Below, in pieces: positions 17,162 to 23,862 of a DNA stretch of 64,000 bases. Positions within the stretch are counted from its first letter, which is position 1; each line of letters starts with the position of its first letter. The stretch spans positions 86,781-150,780 of the forward strand of contig CAVZRL010000008.1 in assembly GCA_963777775.1 (NCBI GenBank), in the 5' to 3' direction. Below the pieces are notes generated by a model that ran no database searches, was not told where the DNA came from, and saw only the letters and a program-made list of their open reading frames with translations. The translations under genes were made by a program, and so were the position numbers. The stretch comes from WHSW01 sp963777775 (GTDB taxonomy: Bacteria > Actinomycetota > Thermoleophilia > Solirubrobacterales > 70-9).

Positions 17162-17905
17162 CTAGCCGCTGGCAGTCGACTTGAGGCGCCTCAGGTCCCG
17201 GACCAGGAGCAGATGCTTGAGGTGCCCGCAGACCGCGGCGAGGCTCTCGAGGTTCTCGACCGCCTCCTTGCGCCGGGCCTGGCTGCGTGAACGCAGCTGC
17301 GCCCCGAGCAGCTGCTCGAGCAGCGCCGCCTCACGGTCCGCCGAGGTACGAAAGACCCGCAGGTTGCGCCCCGCGACGCCGAACTTGGACAGCTCCGCCG
17401 CCGCCCTGACGATCTCGAGATCGGTCTCGTCGTAGACCGTACGCCCGCCGCTGCGGCTCGGTGCGACGATCCCAAAGTCCTGCAGCTCGCGCAGAAAGCT
17501 CTCGCCGACGCCTGCCTGCTCGACCAGCTCCTCCTGGGTGAACGAGGTCACCGGCTCGCCGACCGACGCGGCGCGGCGCTTCTGACCCTCACTCGGTCGC
17601 CGCCCGGTGAAGTCGCCGGTCGCCAACTCCTGACGGATCACGCGCAGGGGCAGGAACTCGTCGCGCTGCATGCGCAGGATCGCGCGCAGACGCTCGACGT
17701 CGGCCTGGCTGTAGAGGCGATAGCCCCCGGCCGTGCGACGCGGCGCCAGCAGCTTCTGGTCCTCCAGATAGCGGATCTTGGAGATCGAGATGTCGTCGAA
17801 CTCCTGGCTCAGGATCTTGGCCACGGCGCCGATCGTCAGCGCGCGCCGCGGCCGCGAGTCGCCCTTCGGTGGGCTGCTCTTCTCGTCGACGATCACGGAC
17901 ATCAT
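17162..17905 (-). CDS. ftsR: MerR-family regulator, FtsR-like
   Basis: A 247-residue regulator with an N-terminal MerR winged helix (about 24-95): Ile-Gly-Ala-Val-Ala, Ile-Ser-Lys-Ile-Arg-Tyr-Leu-Glu, Gly-Tyr-Arg-Leu-Tyr. A second half (about 125-175) again shows Phe-Gly-Ile-Val-x-Pro and Tyr-Asp-Glu-Thr-Asp like another wing, then a C-terminal dimer helix. This layout and the position directly after the FHA gene match actinobacterial FtsR (Rv1828 type), an activator of ftsZ in corynebacteria. ATG 17905 overlaps the FHA stop by 4 bp; a second ATG at 17902 is possible. No ftsZ lies in this window. Confidence 0.85.
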   Translation of the reverse strand: MMSVIVDEKSSPPKGDSRPRRALTIGAVAKILSQEFDDISISKIRYLEDQKLLAPRRTAGGYRLYSQADVERLRAILRMQRDEFLPLRVIRQELATGDFTGRRPSEGQKRRAASVGEPVTSFTQEELVEQAGVGESFLRELQDFGIVAPSRSGGRTVYDETDLEIVRAAAELSKFGVAGRNLRVFRTSADREAALLEQLLGAQLRSRSQARRKEAVENLESLAAVCGHLKHLLLVRDLRRLKSTASG

Positions 17906-18372
17906 TTCTCCAGGTAGCTGAGCTTGTACTTGCCGATCTGGATCTCGTCGCCGTCCGTGAGCCGGTGCGATTCGATCCGGCGTCGATTCACGTAGGTGCC
18001 GTTGAGCGAGCCGAGGTCGTCAATGTAGTGGCCGTCCTGGCGCTGGACCAGGAGCGCGTGGTTGCGCGAGACGGTGACGTCGTCGAGAAAGACGGCGGCG
18101 TCGGGGGTGCGTCCGATGCTCATCCTGTCCTCGTCGACCGTGAAGCTCTCCCCGGCGCGGCCGCCGCCCGACCGGATCACCAGCGCCGCGCCGGCCTTGC
18201 CGACCTCCTCGTCGATGTCGACCGGCGTGTACTCGCCGGTCTCGTCGACCTTGTAGGTCATCGTCGTCGGCTCGTCGGCGCCCTCGGGGCGCCCGAGGAA
18301 GGCGCCGCACTTCTGGCAGTAGTTGGCTCCCTCGGGGTTGACGAAGCCGCATTCCGGGCAGTGGAGGGCCAT
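17902..18372 (-). CDS. GarA-like FHA protein with N-terminal zinc ribbon
   Basis: A 156-residue signalling protein. Residues 5-22 are a zinc ribbon (Cys5, Cys8, Cys19, Cys22). Residues 30-55 form an acidic linker with a Thr-Thr pair at 36-37. Residues 62-156 are an FHA domain with Gly-Arg (87-88), Ser102-x-x-His105 and Ser-Leu-Asn-Gly-Thr (122-126), the phosphothreonine-binding residues. From memory, the FHA part is very close to mycobacterial GarA, and its linker resembles the GarA segment phosphorylated by PknB/PknG. GarA adjusts 2-oxoglutarate metabolism. The zinc ribbon is an addition not present in GarA. It lies between rsiG (4-bp gap) and ftsR (4-bp overlap). Confidence 0.9.
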   Translation of the reverse strand: MALHCPECGFVNPEGANYCQKCGAFLGRPEGADEPTTMTYKVDETGEYTPVDIDEEVGKAGAALVIRSGGGRAGESFTVDEDRMSIGRTPDAAVFLDDVTVSRNHALLVQRQDGHYIDDLGSLNGTYVNRRRIESHRLTDGDEIQIGKYKLSYLEK

Positions 18373-18376
18373 CGGG

Positions 18377-18649
18377 CTAGCTCTCCGTGCCGGGCGGGGA
18401 GACCTTGCCGAGCAGGATGTCGGTCAGCTGCTCGACGTCGGCGCCGGTGATCGTCGCGTCGCCCTCCTCGCGCTTGACCTTGAGCCGGTTGACCAGCTCG
18501 GCCCGCAGGATGTCGATCTTGCCGTGCAGGACCCGGCGCCGGTAGGAGACCGCGCGCTCCTCGTCCGCGAGCTCGGAGATCAGCGACTTGAGCTCCTCGT
18601 CGCTCAGCGAACCGATGTCAGGAAACGTGCTTTCGTACTCGGTGCTCAT
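18377..18649 (-). CDS. rsiG: RsiG-family c-di-GMP-responsive anti-sigma-like protein
   Basis: A 90-residue helical protein from ATG 18649 (upstream GGGGGA acts as ribosome site). It carries one copy of the RsiG signature E-x3-S-x2-R-x3-Q-x3-D, here Glu31, Ser35, Arg38, His42, Asp46, so Q is replaced by H. The motif sits in the first of two predicted antiparallel helices (about 15-58 and 68-83). In Streptomyces, RsiG uses two such motifs to bind c-di-GMP and hold sigma WhiG; one-motif forms are known to work as homodimers in Rubrobacter. No sigma gene adjoins. The longer upstream frame is Arg/Ser-rich and not included. Confidence 0.82.
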   Translation of the reverse strand: MSTEYESTFPDIGSLSDEELKSLISELADEERAVSYRRRVLHGKIDILRAELVNRLKVKREEGDATITGADVEQLTDILLGKVSPPGTES

Positions 18650-18693
18650 CTTCGGTCCCCCGGTTCGCCGATCCCTACTGCCGCTCAGCGCCG

Positions 18694-18720
18694 AGTATAC
18701 GACCGATCTGCAAACTTCAA
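18694..18720 (-). promoter_or_regulatory. Candidate promoter of rsiG
   Basis: In the 115-bp gap before rsiG, the minus strand has TATACT (18694-18699) preceded by TTGAAG (18715-18720) with a 15-base spacer. The -10 is strong, but the spacer is short. The flank is AT-richer than the rest and holds a tandem TTGAGC repeat at 18722-18733. Confidence 0.35.
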
Positions 18721-18764
18721 CTTGAGCTTGAGCGTTTGGGCTCGAGCTTGCGGCCGGGGCCGCT

Positions 18765-19376
18765 TCATCCGGGCGCCGCGACCGGGGCGCGGCCGAGCGC
18801 GGCGCGCACGTAGACGACCGTCGCCAGAAGGCTGATCGCAACCCCGATCACGAACCCGGCCTCGATGATCCACCAGTCGACGACCATGCTCCAGAAGATG
18901 CCGCCGAAGACCAAGAAGACGCCGATCCGGCCAATCCAGTTGACCTCGATGTCGATCCCCCGTCGCAACGCGAGCTGGGCGAGGACGAGCGTGACCAGCT
19001 CGCGGACGGCAAGCACGGCGAGCGCCCATCGCGGCAGCAGCTCGAAGTGCCAGCAGACCGCGGCTCCGGCGAGCACGCTGAGCCGGTCGACGACCGGGTC
19101 GAGCAGGGCGCCCATGCGCGAGTACTGGCCGGTCGCGCGGGCAAGGAAGCCGTCGAGGTAGTCGCCGGCGGTGATCGCGAGGTAGATCAGCGCCGCGGCC
19201 GGGGTCCTGCCGTCGCCGGAATCGAAGGCGAGCGCGAGGAACACGGGAATCGCCGCCAGGCGGACGTAGCCGACCAGGTTCGGGATCGTCCACGGGTGCA
19301 GCGGCGCTCCGCGGCGGGTCTCGCGGGGCAGCGGGCCCGAGCGATCGATGCCGAACAGTCTGCGCTTCGAGGGCAT
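18765..19376 (-). CDS. CDP-alcohol phosphatidyltransferase (PgsA-like)
   Basis: A 203-residue membrane enzyme with the full family signature Asp-x2-Asp-Gly-x2-Ala-Arg-x8-Gly-x3-Asp-x3-Asp in the second helix region, starting near residue 72. Six membrane segments are predicted. It joins a CDP-activated lipid to a small alcohol, most often glycerol-3-phosphate, and makes anionic phospholipid. A PgsA-type gene also lies near garA in mycobacteria. It is 8 bp after proS on the same strand and is probably co-transcribed. The CDP-diacylglycerol donor would come from CdsA, encoded further up this run. Confidence 0.88.
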   Translation of the reverse strand: MPSKRRLFGIDRSGPLPRETRRGAPLHPWTIPNLVGYVRLAAIPVFLALAFDSGDGRTPAAALIYLAITAGDYLDGFLARATGQYSRMGALLDPVVDRLSVLAGAAVCWHFELLPRWALAVLAVRELVTLVLAQLALRRGIDIEVNWIGRIGVFLVFGGIFWSMVVDWWIIEAGFVIGVAISLLATVVYVRAALGRAPVAAPG

Positions 19377-19384
19377 CCGCCGCC

Positions 19385-21070
19385 TCAGTCGAGCGCCGCG
19401 AGGATCTCACCGGCGCGCCGGGCCGCGTCGCCGAGTGCGAGCCGGTGATCGTTGCCGCTGCGCCGCTCCTGGGCCTCGACCTCGTGCTCGGCGAGCGCCC
19501 GCTTACCGATCACGATCCGCAGTGGACAGCCGAGCAGCTCAGCGTCGGTGAGCTTCTCCCCCGCTCCCGCGTCGCGGTCGTCGTACACGGTCTCCAGGCC
19601 CGCTTCGCCGAGCTCCTCGTAGAGGCGGTCGGCCGCCGCCCGGGTCTCTTCCCCCGCCTTGCCGAGGGCGACCAGGTGCACCGCCCACGGCGCCAGCGGA
19701 CGCGGCCAGACGATCCCGCGCTCGTCCGCGCCCTGCTCGATCGCGGCCGCGACGATCCGCGCGGGTCCGATCCCGTAGCTGCCCATGACGATCGCCCGCT
19801 CCGCTCCCTCGCGGTCGAGGTAGGTCGCGCCGAGCGGCTCGGAGTAGCGCGTCCCGAGCTTGAAGATGTTGCCAACCTCGATCGCGGTCTCGACCTCGAT
19901 CGGATCGCCCGCGGGCGAGAGATCGCCGGGCTCGACCGCGCGGACGTCGCGCTCCTCGAAGGCGAAGTCCCGGCCGGGCTCGACTCCGATCAGGTGCGCG
20001 TCGGCGCGATTGGCGCCCGCGAAGAAGCCGGCGCCCTCGATCGCCGCGTCCTTGACCACCGGCACGTTCGCTCCCACCGGGCCGATGAATCCGGGCGGCC
20101 CGAGCTCGGCCTCGATCTCCTCTGGGCGCGCCTGGCGCAGGTCGGCGCCGAGCGAGTTGCGGAGCTTGATCTCGTTCAGGCGGTGATCGCCGCGGACCAG
20201 GACGAGGACCATGCCGCGGCCCTCGACAACCACCGGCATCGCCTTCAGCGCGGCCCCCGCTGGAACCCCGAGCGCCTCCGCCACCTGTTCGACGGTGGTC
20301 AGGCCGGGGGTCGGCACCTGGCGTGGTCGATCGAGCGGCGGCGGCAGCTCGACCGCCTGCGCTCGCGCCGACGCGATCTCGACGTTGGCCGCGTAGCCGG
20401 GTGCCAGCGCGACCTCATTCTCGCCCGCGGCACATGGCGCCATGTACTCGTGGGCACCGGACCCGCCCATCATCCCGACGTCGGACTCGACCTCGCACCA
20501 GCGCAGCCCGCAGCGGTCGAAGATCCGCTCGTATGCGCGGCGGTGAAGCTCGTAGCTCGCCTCGAGGCCATCCTCGTCGCGGTCGAAGGAGTAGGAGTCC
20601 TTCATCGTGAACTCGCGGGTCCGCAGGACCCCCGCCCGCGGTCGCGGCTCATCGCGCTCCTTGACCTGCACGTGATAGAGGATCTTCGGCAGCTCGCGAT
20701 AGGAGCGAATCTCGCGGGCGACGTGGAAGGTGAGCGCCTCCTCGTGGGTCATCGCGAGCACGTGATCGGTCTCCTTGCGGTCCTTGAGCTTGAACAGCTC
20801 GTCGATCTGGTCGCGGCCCGTGGTTCGCCAGAGCTCGGCCGGCTGCAGGACCGGCATCAGCATCTCCTGGCCGCCGATCGCGTCGATCTCCTCGCGGATC
20901 ACCGTCTCGACCCGTTTGATCACCCGGTAGCCGGCGGGCAGCCAGGTCCAGAGCCCGGCGCCGAGCTGGCGCACGAGCCCGGCCCGGACCATGAGCCGAT
21001 GTGAGGCGGACTCGGCGTCAGCCGGGTCCTCGCGCAGGGTCGGCAGGAAGTAGGTCGACAGCCGGCTCAT
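19385..21070 (-). CDS. proS: Prolyl-tRNA synthetase, bacterial type
   Basis: A 561-residue class II synthetase with motif 1 near the N-terminus, motif 2 (Phe-Arg-like Glu-Pro-Arg-Pro-Arg-x-Gly-Val-Leu-Arg-Thr-Arg-Glu-Phe near 140-153), a YbaK-type editing insert in the middle (about 230-380), and motif 3 with Gly-Ser-Tyr-Gly-Ile-Gly-Pro-Ala-Arg near 425. The C-terminal anticodon domain follows. The length fits the bacterial type with an editing insert. It charges tRNA-Pro. Its start is 23 bp from the probable start of the divergent GNAT gene. Confidence 0.96.
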   Translation of the reverse strand: MSRLSTYFLPTLREDPADAESASHRLMVRAGLVRQLGAGLWTWLPAGYRVIKRVETVIREEIDAIGGQEMLMPVLQPAELWRTTGRDQIDELFKLKDRKETDHVLAMTHEEALTFHVAREIRSYRELPKILYHVQVKERDEPRPRAGVLRTREFTMKDSYSFDRDEDGLEASYELHRRAYERIFDRCGLRWCEVESDVGMMGGSGAHEYMAPCAAGENEVALAPGYAANVEIASARAQAVELPPPLDRPRQVPTPGLTTVEQVAEALGVPAGAALKAMPVVVEGRGMVLVLVRGDHRLNEIKLRNSLGADLRQARPEEIEAELGPPGFIGPVGANVPVVKDAAIEGAGFFAGANRADAHLIGVEPGRDFAFEERDVRAVEPGDLSPAGDPIEVETAIEVGNIFKLGTRYSEPLGATYLDREGAERAIVMGSYGIGPARIVAAAIEQGADERGIVWPRPLAPWAVHLVALGKAGEETRAAADRLYEELGEAGLETVYDDRDAGAGEKLTDAELLGCPLRIVIGKRALAEHEVEAQERRSGNDHRLALGDAARRAGEILAALD

Positions 21071-21093
21071 CGAGCGGCCAGACTACCGGTGCG

Positions 21094-21567
21094 TTGTCCG
21101 CCCGCCGCGCCGATCTCGCCGACGCGATCCGCCCCGCCTGCCTCCCGCGCGACCGCGAGGGGATGCTCGCGGTGCTGAGGACGGTCAACATGCACCGGGT
21201 CCCGTCGCCGGAGATGGACGACTTCGACGTCGGGCGCTGGTTCGTCGTCGAGCAGGAGGGCTGGATCGTCGCCGTCGCCGGCTTCGTGATCCTCGATCAC
21301 GACGGGGAGCCGGTCGGCAAGACGACCCTGCTGGCGGTCGAGCCGTCCGTCCGCCGTCTCGGACTCGGCCACGCCCTGCAGGCACTCCGGATGGACCTGA
21401 TGCGCGAGGCCGGGGCCAGACGCGTGATCACCAACGCGGACAGGCCCGAGACGATCGCTTGGTACAAGCGCAACTTCGGCTACCGCGAAGTCGGTGAGGT
21501 GCGAAAGCTCTGCGAGTTCGGACTCCCCGAGGTGGACCGCTGGACGACCCTCGAGGCACCGCTATAG
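21094..21567 (+). CDS. GNAT-family N-acetyltransferase
   Basis: A 157-residue GNAT domain taken from TTG 21094, the first plausible start after the proS start; ATG further in (Met-Leu-Ala-Val-Leu) is an alternative. The acetyl-CoA loop is Val-Arg-Arg-Leu-Gly-Leu-Gly-His-Ala-Leu near residue 88, preceded by a Leu-Ala-Val-Glu-Pro strand. The end shows Trp-Tyr-Lys-Arg-Asn-Phe-Gly-Tyr-Arg-Glu-Val-Gly, the usual C-terminal part. The substrate is unknown. It interrupts the minus-strand ispG-proS run on the opposite strand and ends 4 bp before the ispG stop. Confidence 0.82.
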   Translation: MSARRADLADAIRPACLPRDREGMLAVLRTVNMHRVPSPEMDDFDVGRWFVVEQEGWIVAVAGFVILDHDGEPVGKTTLLAVEPSVRRLGLGHALQALRMDLMREAGARRVITNADRPETIAWYKRNFGYREVGEVRKLCEFGLPEVDRWTTLEAPL

Positions 21568-21571
21568 AGCC

Positions 21572-22864
21572 TCAGGCGCGGGTGAAGCGGCGGCCCGCGG
21601 TCGGCGAGGCCTCCTCGTCGAGGGCGACGGCAGGTGCCTTGACCGGCTTCAGGAACGGCTCGGCGGTCACGTCGTTGCCTTCCTCGCGGGCCTTCTCGGC
21701 CTCGATCGCGGCGATCCGCTCCGGGGTCAGCTCGCCTGCGTTCTCCTCCTCGATCCGGGCCAGCCAGGCGGCGCCCTCGGCCGCCTTGGCGGCCTCGACC
21801 TCGACCGAGCCGCGATCGAGCGACTTGTCGATCTCGGCGAACAGCGCGTCGACCAGCTCCTCCTGGCGGACCTTCCGCAACGGCTTGCCGTGGGCAAAGA
21901 TCAAGCCCTCGTTCTTCGCGCCGGTGATCCCGAAGTCCGCGTGCGATGCCTCGCCGATCCCGTTCACCGCGCAGCCCAGCACCGCGACCTCGATCGGCTC
22001 GGCGTAGGCCTCGAGGCGGGTCTCGATCTCGGCGACGACCGAATCCATGTCGAACTGCAGCCGGCCGCAGGTCGGGCAGGCGATCAGCACCGGCCCGCGC
22101 TCGCGAAGCTGGAGCGCCTTGAGGATCTCCCAGGCGACCTTGACCTCCTCCTCCGCGTGAAAGGTCGAGAGGCTGATCCGGATCGTGTCCCCGACACCGT
22201 CGGCGAGCAGGGTGCCGAGGCCGACCGCCGACTTCAGCGACCCCGACCACTTGGTGCCCGCCTCGGTGATCCCGAGGTGGATCGGATAGGGGATCCGTTC
22301 GGAGAGCAGCCGGTTGGCGGCGATCGTGTTCGGCACGTTCGTCGACTTGATCGAGACTTTGAAATCCTCGAACTCGAGCGACTCCATCATCTCGACGAAT
22401 TCGACCGCGGCGCCAACCAGCGCCTCGACCGGGTTCTCGCGCTCGAGCGCGTGCAGGTGCTTCGGCAGCGAGCCGGAGTTGACCCCGATCCGCAACGGGA
22501 CGCCCGCCTCGGTCGCCCTCAGCGCCACCTCGGCGACCTTCTCGCGGCCGCCGATGTTGCCCGGGTTGAGCCGGATGCAGTGCGCTCCGGCGTCGATCGC
22601 CTTCAGCGCCAGGGTGTGGTTGAAGTGGATGTCCGCGATCACCGGGATCGGCGAGCGCTCGACGATCGTCCGCAGCGCGACCGCGTCTTCGTCGCGCGGG
22701 ACCGCGACCCGGACCAGATCGGCCCCGGCCTCGGCCACCTTCTCGATCTGCTCCATCGTCGCCTCGAGGTTCGCGGTCTCGGTCTTGGTCATCGTCTGCA
22801 CGGCGACCGGGGCCCCACCCCCGATCGGCACCCCGCCGACGAATACCTGGCGCTTCGAGGCCAT
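21572..22864 (-). CDS. ispG: 4-hydroxy-3-methylbut-2-enyl diphosphate synthase
   Basis: A 430-residue MEP-pathway iron-sulfur enzyme that turns MEcPP into HMBPP. The TIM-barrel part begins with Val-Phe-Val-Gly-Gly-Val and Val-Gln-Thr-Met-Thr. The C-terminal cluster domain has Cys-Pro-Thr-Cys-Gly and Val-Leu-Gly-Cys-Ala-Val-Asn-Gly, the three cluster Cys, then Ala-Asp-Phe-Gly-Ile-Thr-Gly. About 50 extra residues, acidic then basic, follow the core, making it longer than the usual 370-390. It belongs with dxr and rseP in the same minus-strand run, the order typical of actinobacteria. Confidence 0.96.
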   Translation of the reverse strand: MASKRQVFVGGVPIGGGAPVAVQTMTKTETANLEATMEQIEKVAEAGADLVRVAVPRDEDAVALRTIVERSPIPVIADIHFNHTLALKAIDAGAHCIRLNPGNIGGREKVAEVALRATEAGVPLRIGVNSGSLPKHLHALERENPVEALVGAAVEFVEMMESLEFEDFKVSIKSTNVPNTIAANRLLSERIPYPIHLGITEAGTKWSGSLKSAVGLGTLLADGVGDTIRISLSTFHAEEEVKVAWEILKALQLRERGPVLIACPTCGRLQFDMDSVVAEIETRLEAYAEPIEVAVLGCAVNGIGEASHADFGITGAKNEGLIFAHGKPLRKVRQEELVDALFAEIDKSLDRGSVEVEAAKAAEGAAWLARIEEENAGELTPERIAAIEAEKAREEGNDVTAEPFLKPVKAPAVALDEEASPTAGRRFTRA

Positions 22865-22916
22865 GTGCTCAGGATAGGGCTTGCAATCCAGGCCGGTTGG
22901 CGATACGTATGCACGG

Positions 22917-23852
22917 ATGATGAGGGCGCGAATTGCATGCGCGATGTCCCTGCTTGGGCTGCTCGTGTTCGCGCCGGGGGCGAGCGGCGCGCATCACCTC
23001 GTCTTGATCCGGGAGGTCTCCCCCGGAACGACGGCAAATCCGACGGCGGAGTTCGTCGAGCTGCAGCTGACAGCCAATAACGAGAATCAAGTGGCGAATC
23101 AGGCGATCGTCAGGCTCTACAACGCCGCAGGCACGATGACGAACAGCGCCATGTTCACCTCGAACCCGCCGAACCCCCAATCTCAGCGACGGATGCTGGC
23201 GGCGACGGCAACGGCCGGCGCGACGCCCGATCTCGTGCTGCCGACAACCGACGCGCTCAGCCCGGCCGGGACGGCGTGCTTTGACTCAATGTTGTTCGGC
23301 CCACTCGACTGCGTGACCTGGGGAGCCGCGACGGCGCCGGCTGGGCAATCGCCGAGTGGATCCCCCGCAACGACGATCCCGGACGGCTCGTCCCTGCTGC
23401 GCTCGATGTGCGCGGGCAATTCGACACTGCTGGAGTTAAGCGACGACACCGATATCAGCGCCGCCGACTTCGGACTCGCGGCGCCCACCCCCGAGAACAA
23501 CGCTGCTCCCGCGGGCGGCGGGCCCTGCGGCGGCAGCGGCGCCGGCGGCGGTGGTGGTGGCGGTGGTGGAGGAGGAGGCGGCGGCGGCGACACCGACCCG
23601 CCGCAGACGACGATCAAGAAGGCGCCGAAGGGCAAGATCGACGCCGACACGGTCAAGGTCAAGTTCAAGTCCGACGAACCGAACTCGAGCTTCGAGTGCA
23701 AGCTCGACCGCAAGCCCTACAAGCCGTGCAAGTCGCCGAAGAAGCTCAAGAACCTCGACGACGGCAAACACAAGTTCAAGGTCCGCGCCACCGACGCCGT
23801 CGGCAACACCGACGGCTCACCGGCGAAGGCGAAGTTCAAGATCGTCGACTAG
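22917..23852 (+). CDS. Secreted lamin-tail-like protein with Gly linker and Ig-like domain
   Basis: A 311-residue exported protein with a Sec signal (about 1-24, ending Ala-Ser-Gly-Ala). Residues 25-190 resemble a lamin-tail-like domain (Ile-Arg-Glu-Val-Ser-Pro-Gly, Glu-Phe-Val-Glu-Leu-Gln, later Ile-Pro-Asp-Gly-Ser-Ser-Leu). A run of about 15 Gly follows, then a Lys-rich Ig-like domain with Phe-Glu-Cys-Lys-Leu-Asp and Val-Arg-Ala-Thr-Asp-Ala-Val-Gly-Asn-Thr-Asp. This two-domain style is typical of cell-surface proteins. The N-terminal half has more A/T-ending codons than its neighbours, which could mean transfer. ATG 22917 and 22920 are both possible starts. Confidence 0.8.
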   Translation: MMRARIACAMSLLGLLVFAPGASGAHHLVLIREVSPGTTANPTAEFVELQLTANNENQVANQAIVRLYNAAGTMTNSAMFTSNPPNPQSQRRMLAATATAGATPDLVLPTTDALSPAGTACFDSMLFGPLDCVTWGAATAPAGQSPSGSPATTIPDGSSLLRSMCAGNSTLLELSDDTDISAADFGLAAPTPENNAAPAGGGPCGGSGAGGGGGGGGGGGGGGGDTDPPQTTIKKAPKGKIDADTVKVKFKSDEPNSSFECKLDRKPYKPCKSPKKLKNLDDGKHKFKVRATDAVGNTDGSPAKAKFKIVD

Positions 23853-23862
23853 CGCCAGCGCC

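Noticed and set aside
18650..18841. Upstream extension of the RsiG-like frame
   Set aside because: Ser/Arg-rich; it overlaps the CDP-alcohol transferase gene and has no conserved residues, while ATG 18649 has a ribosome site.
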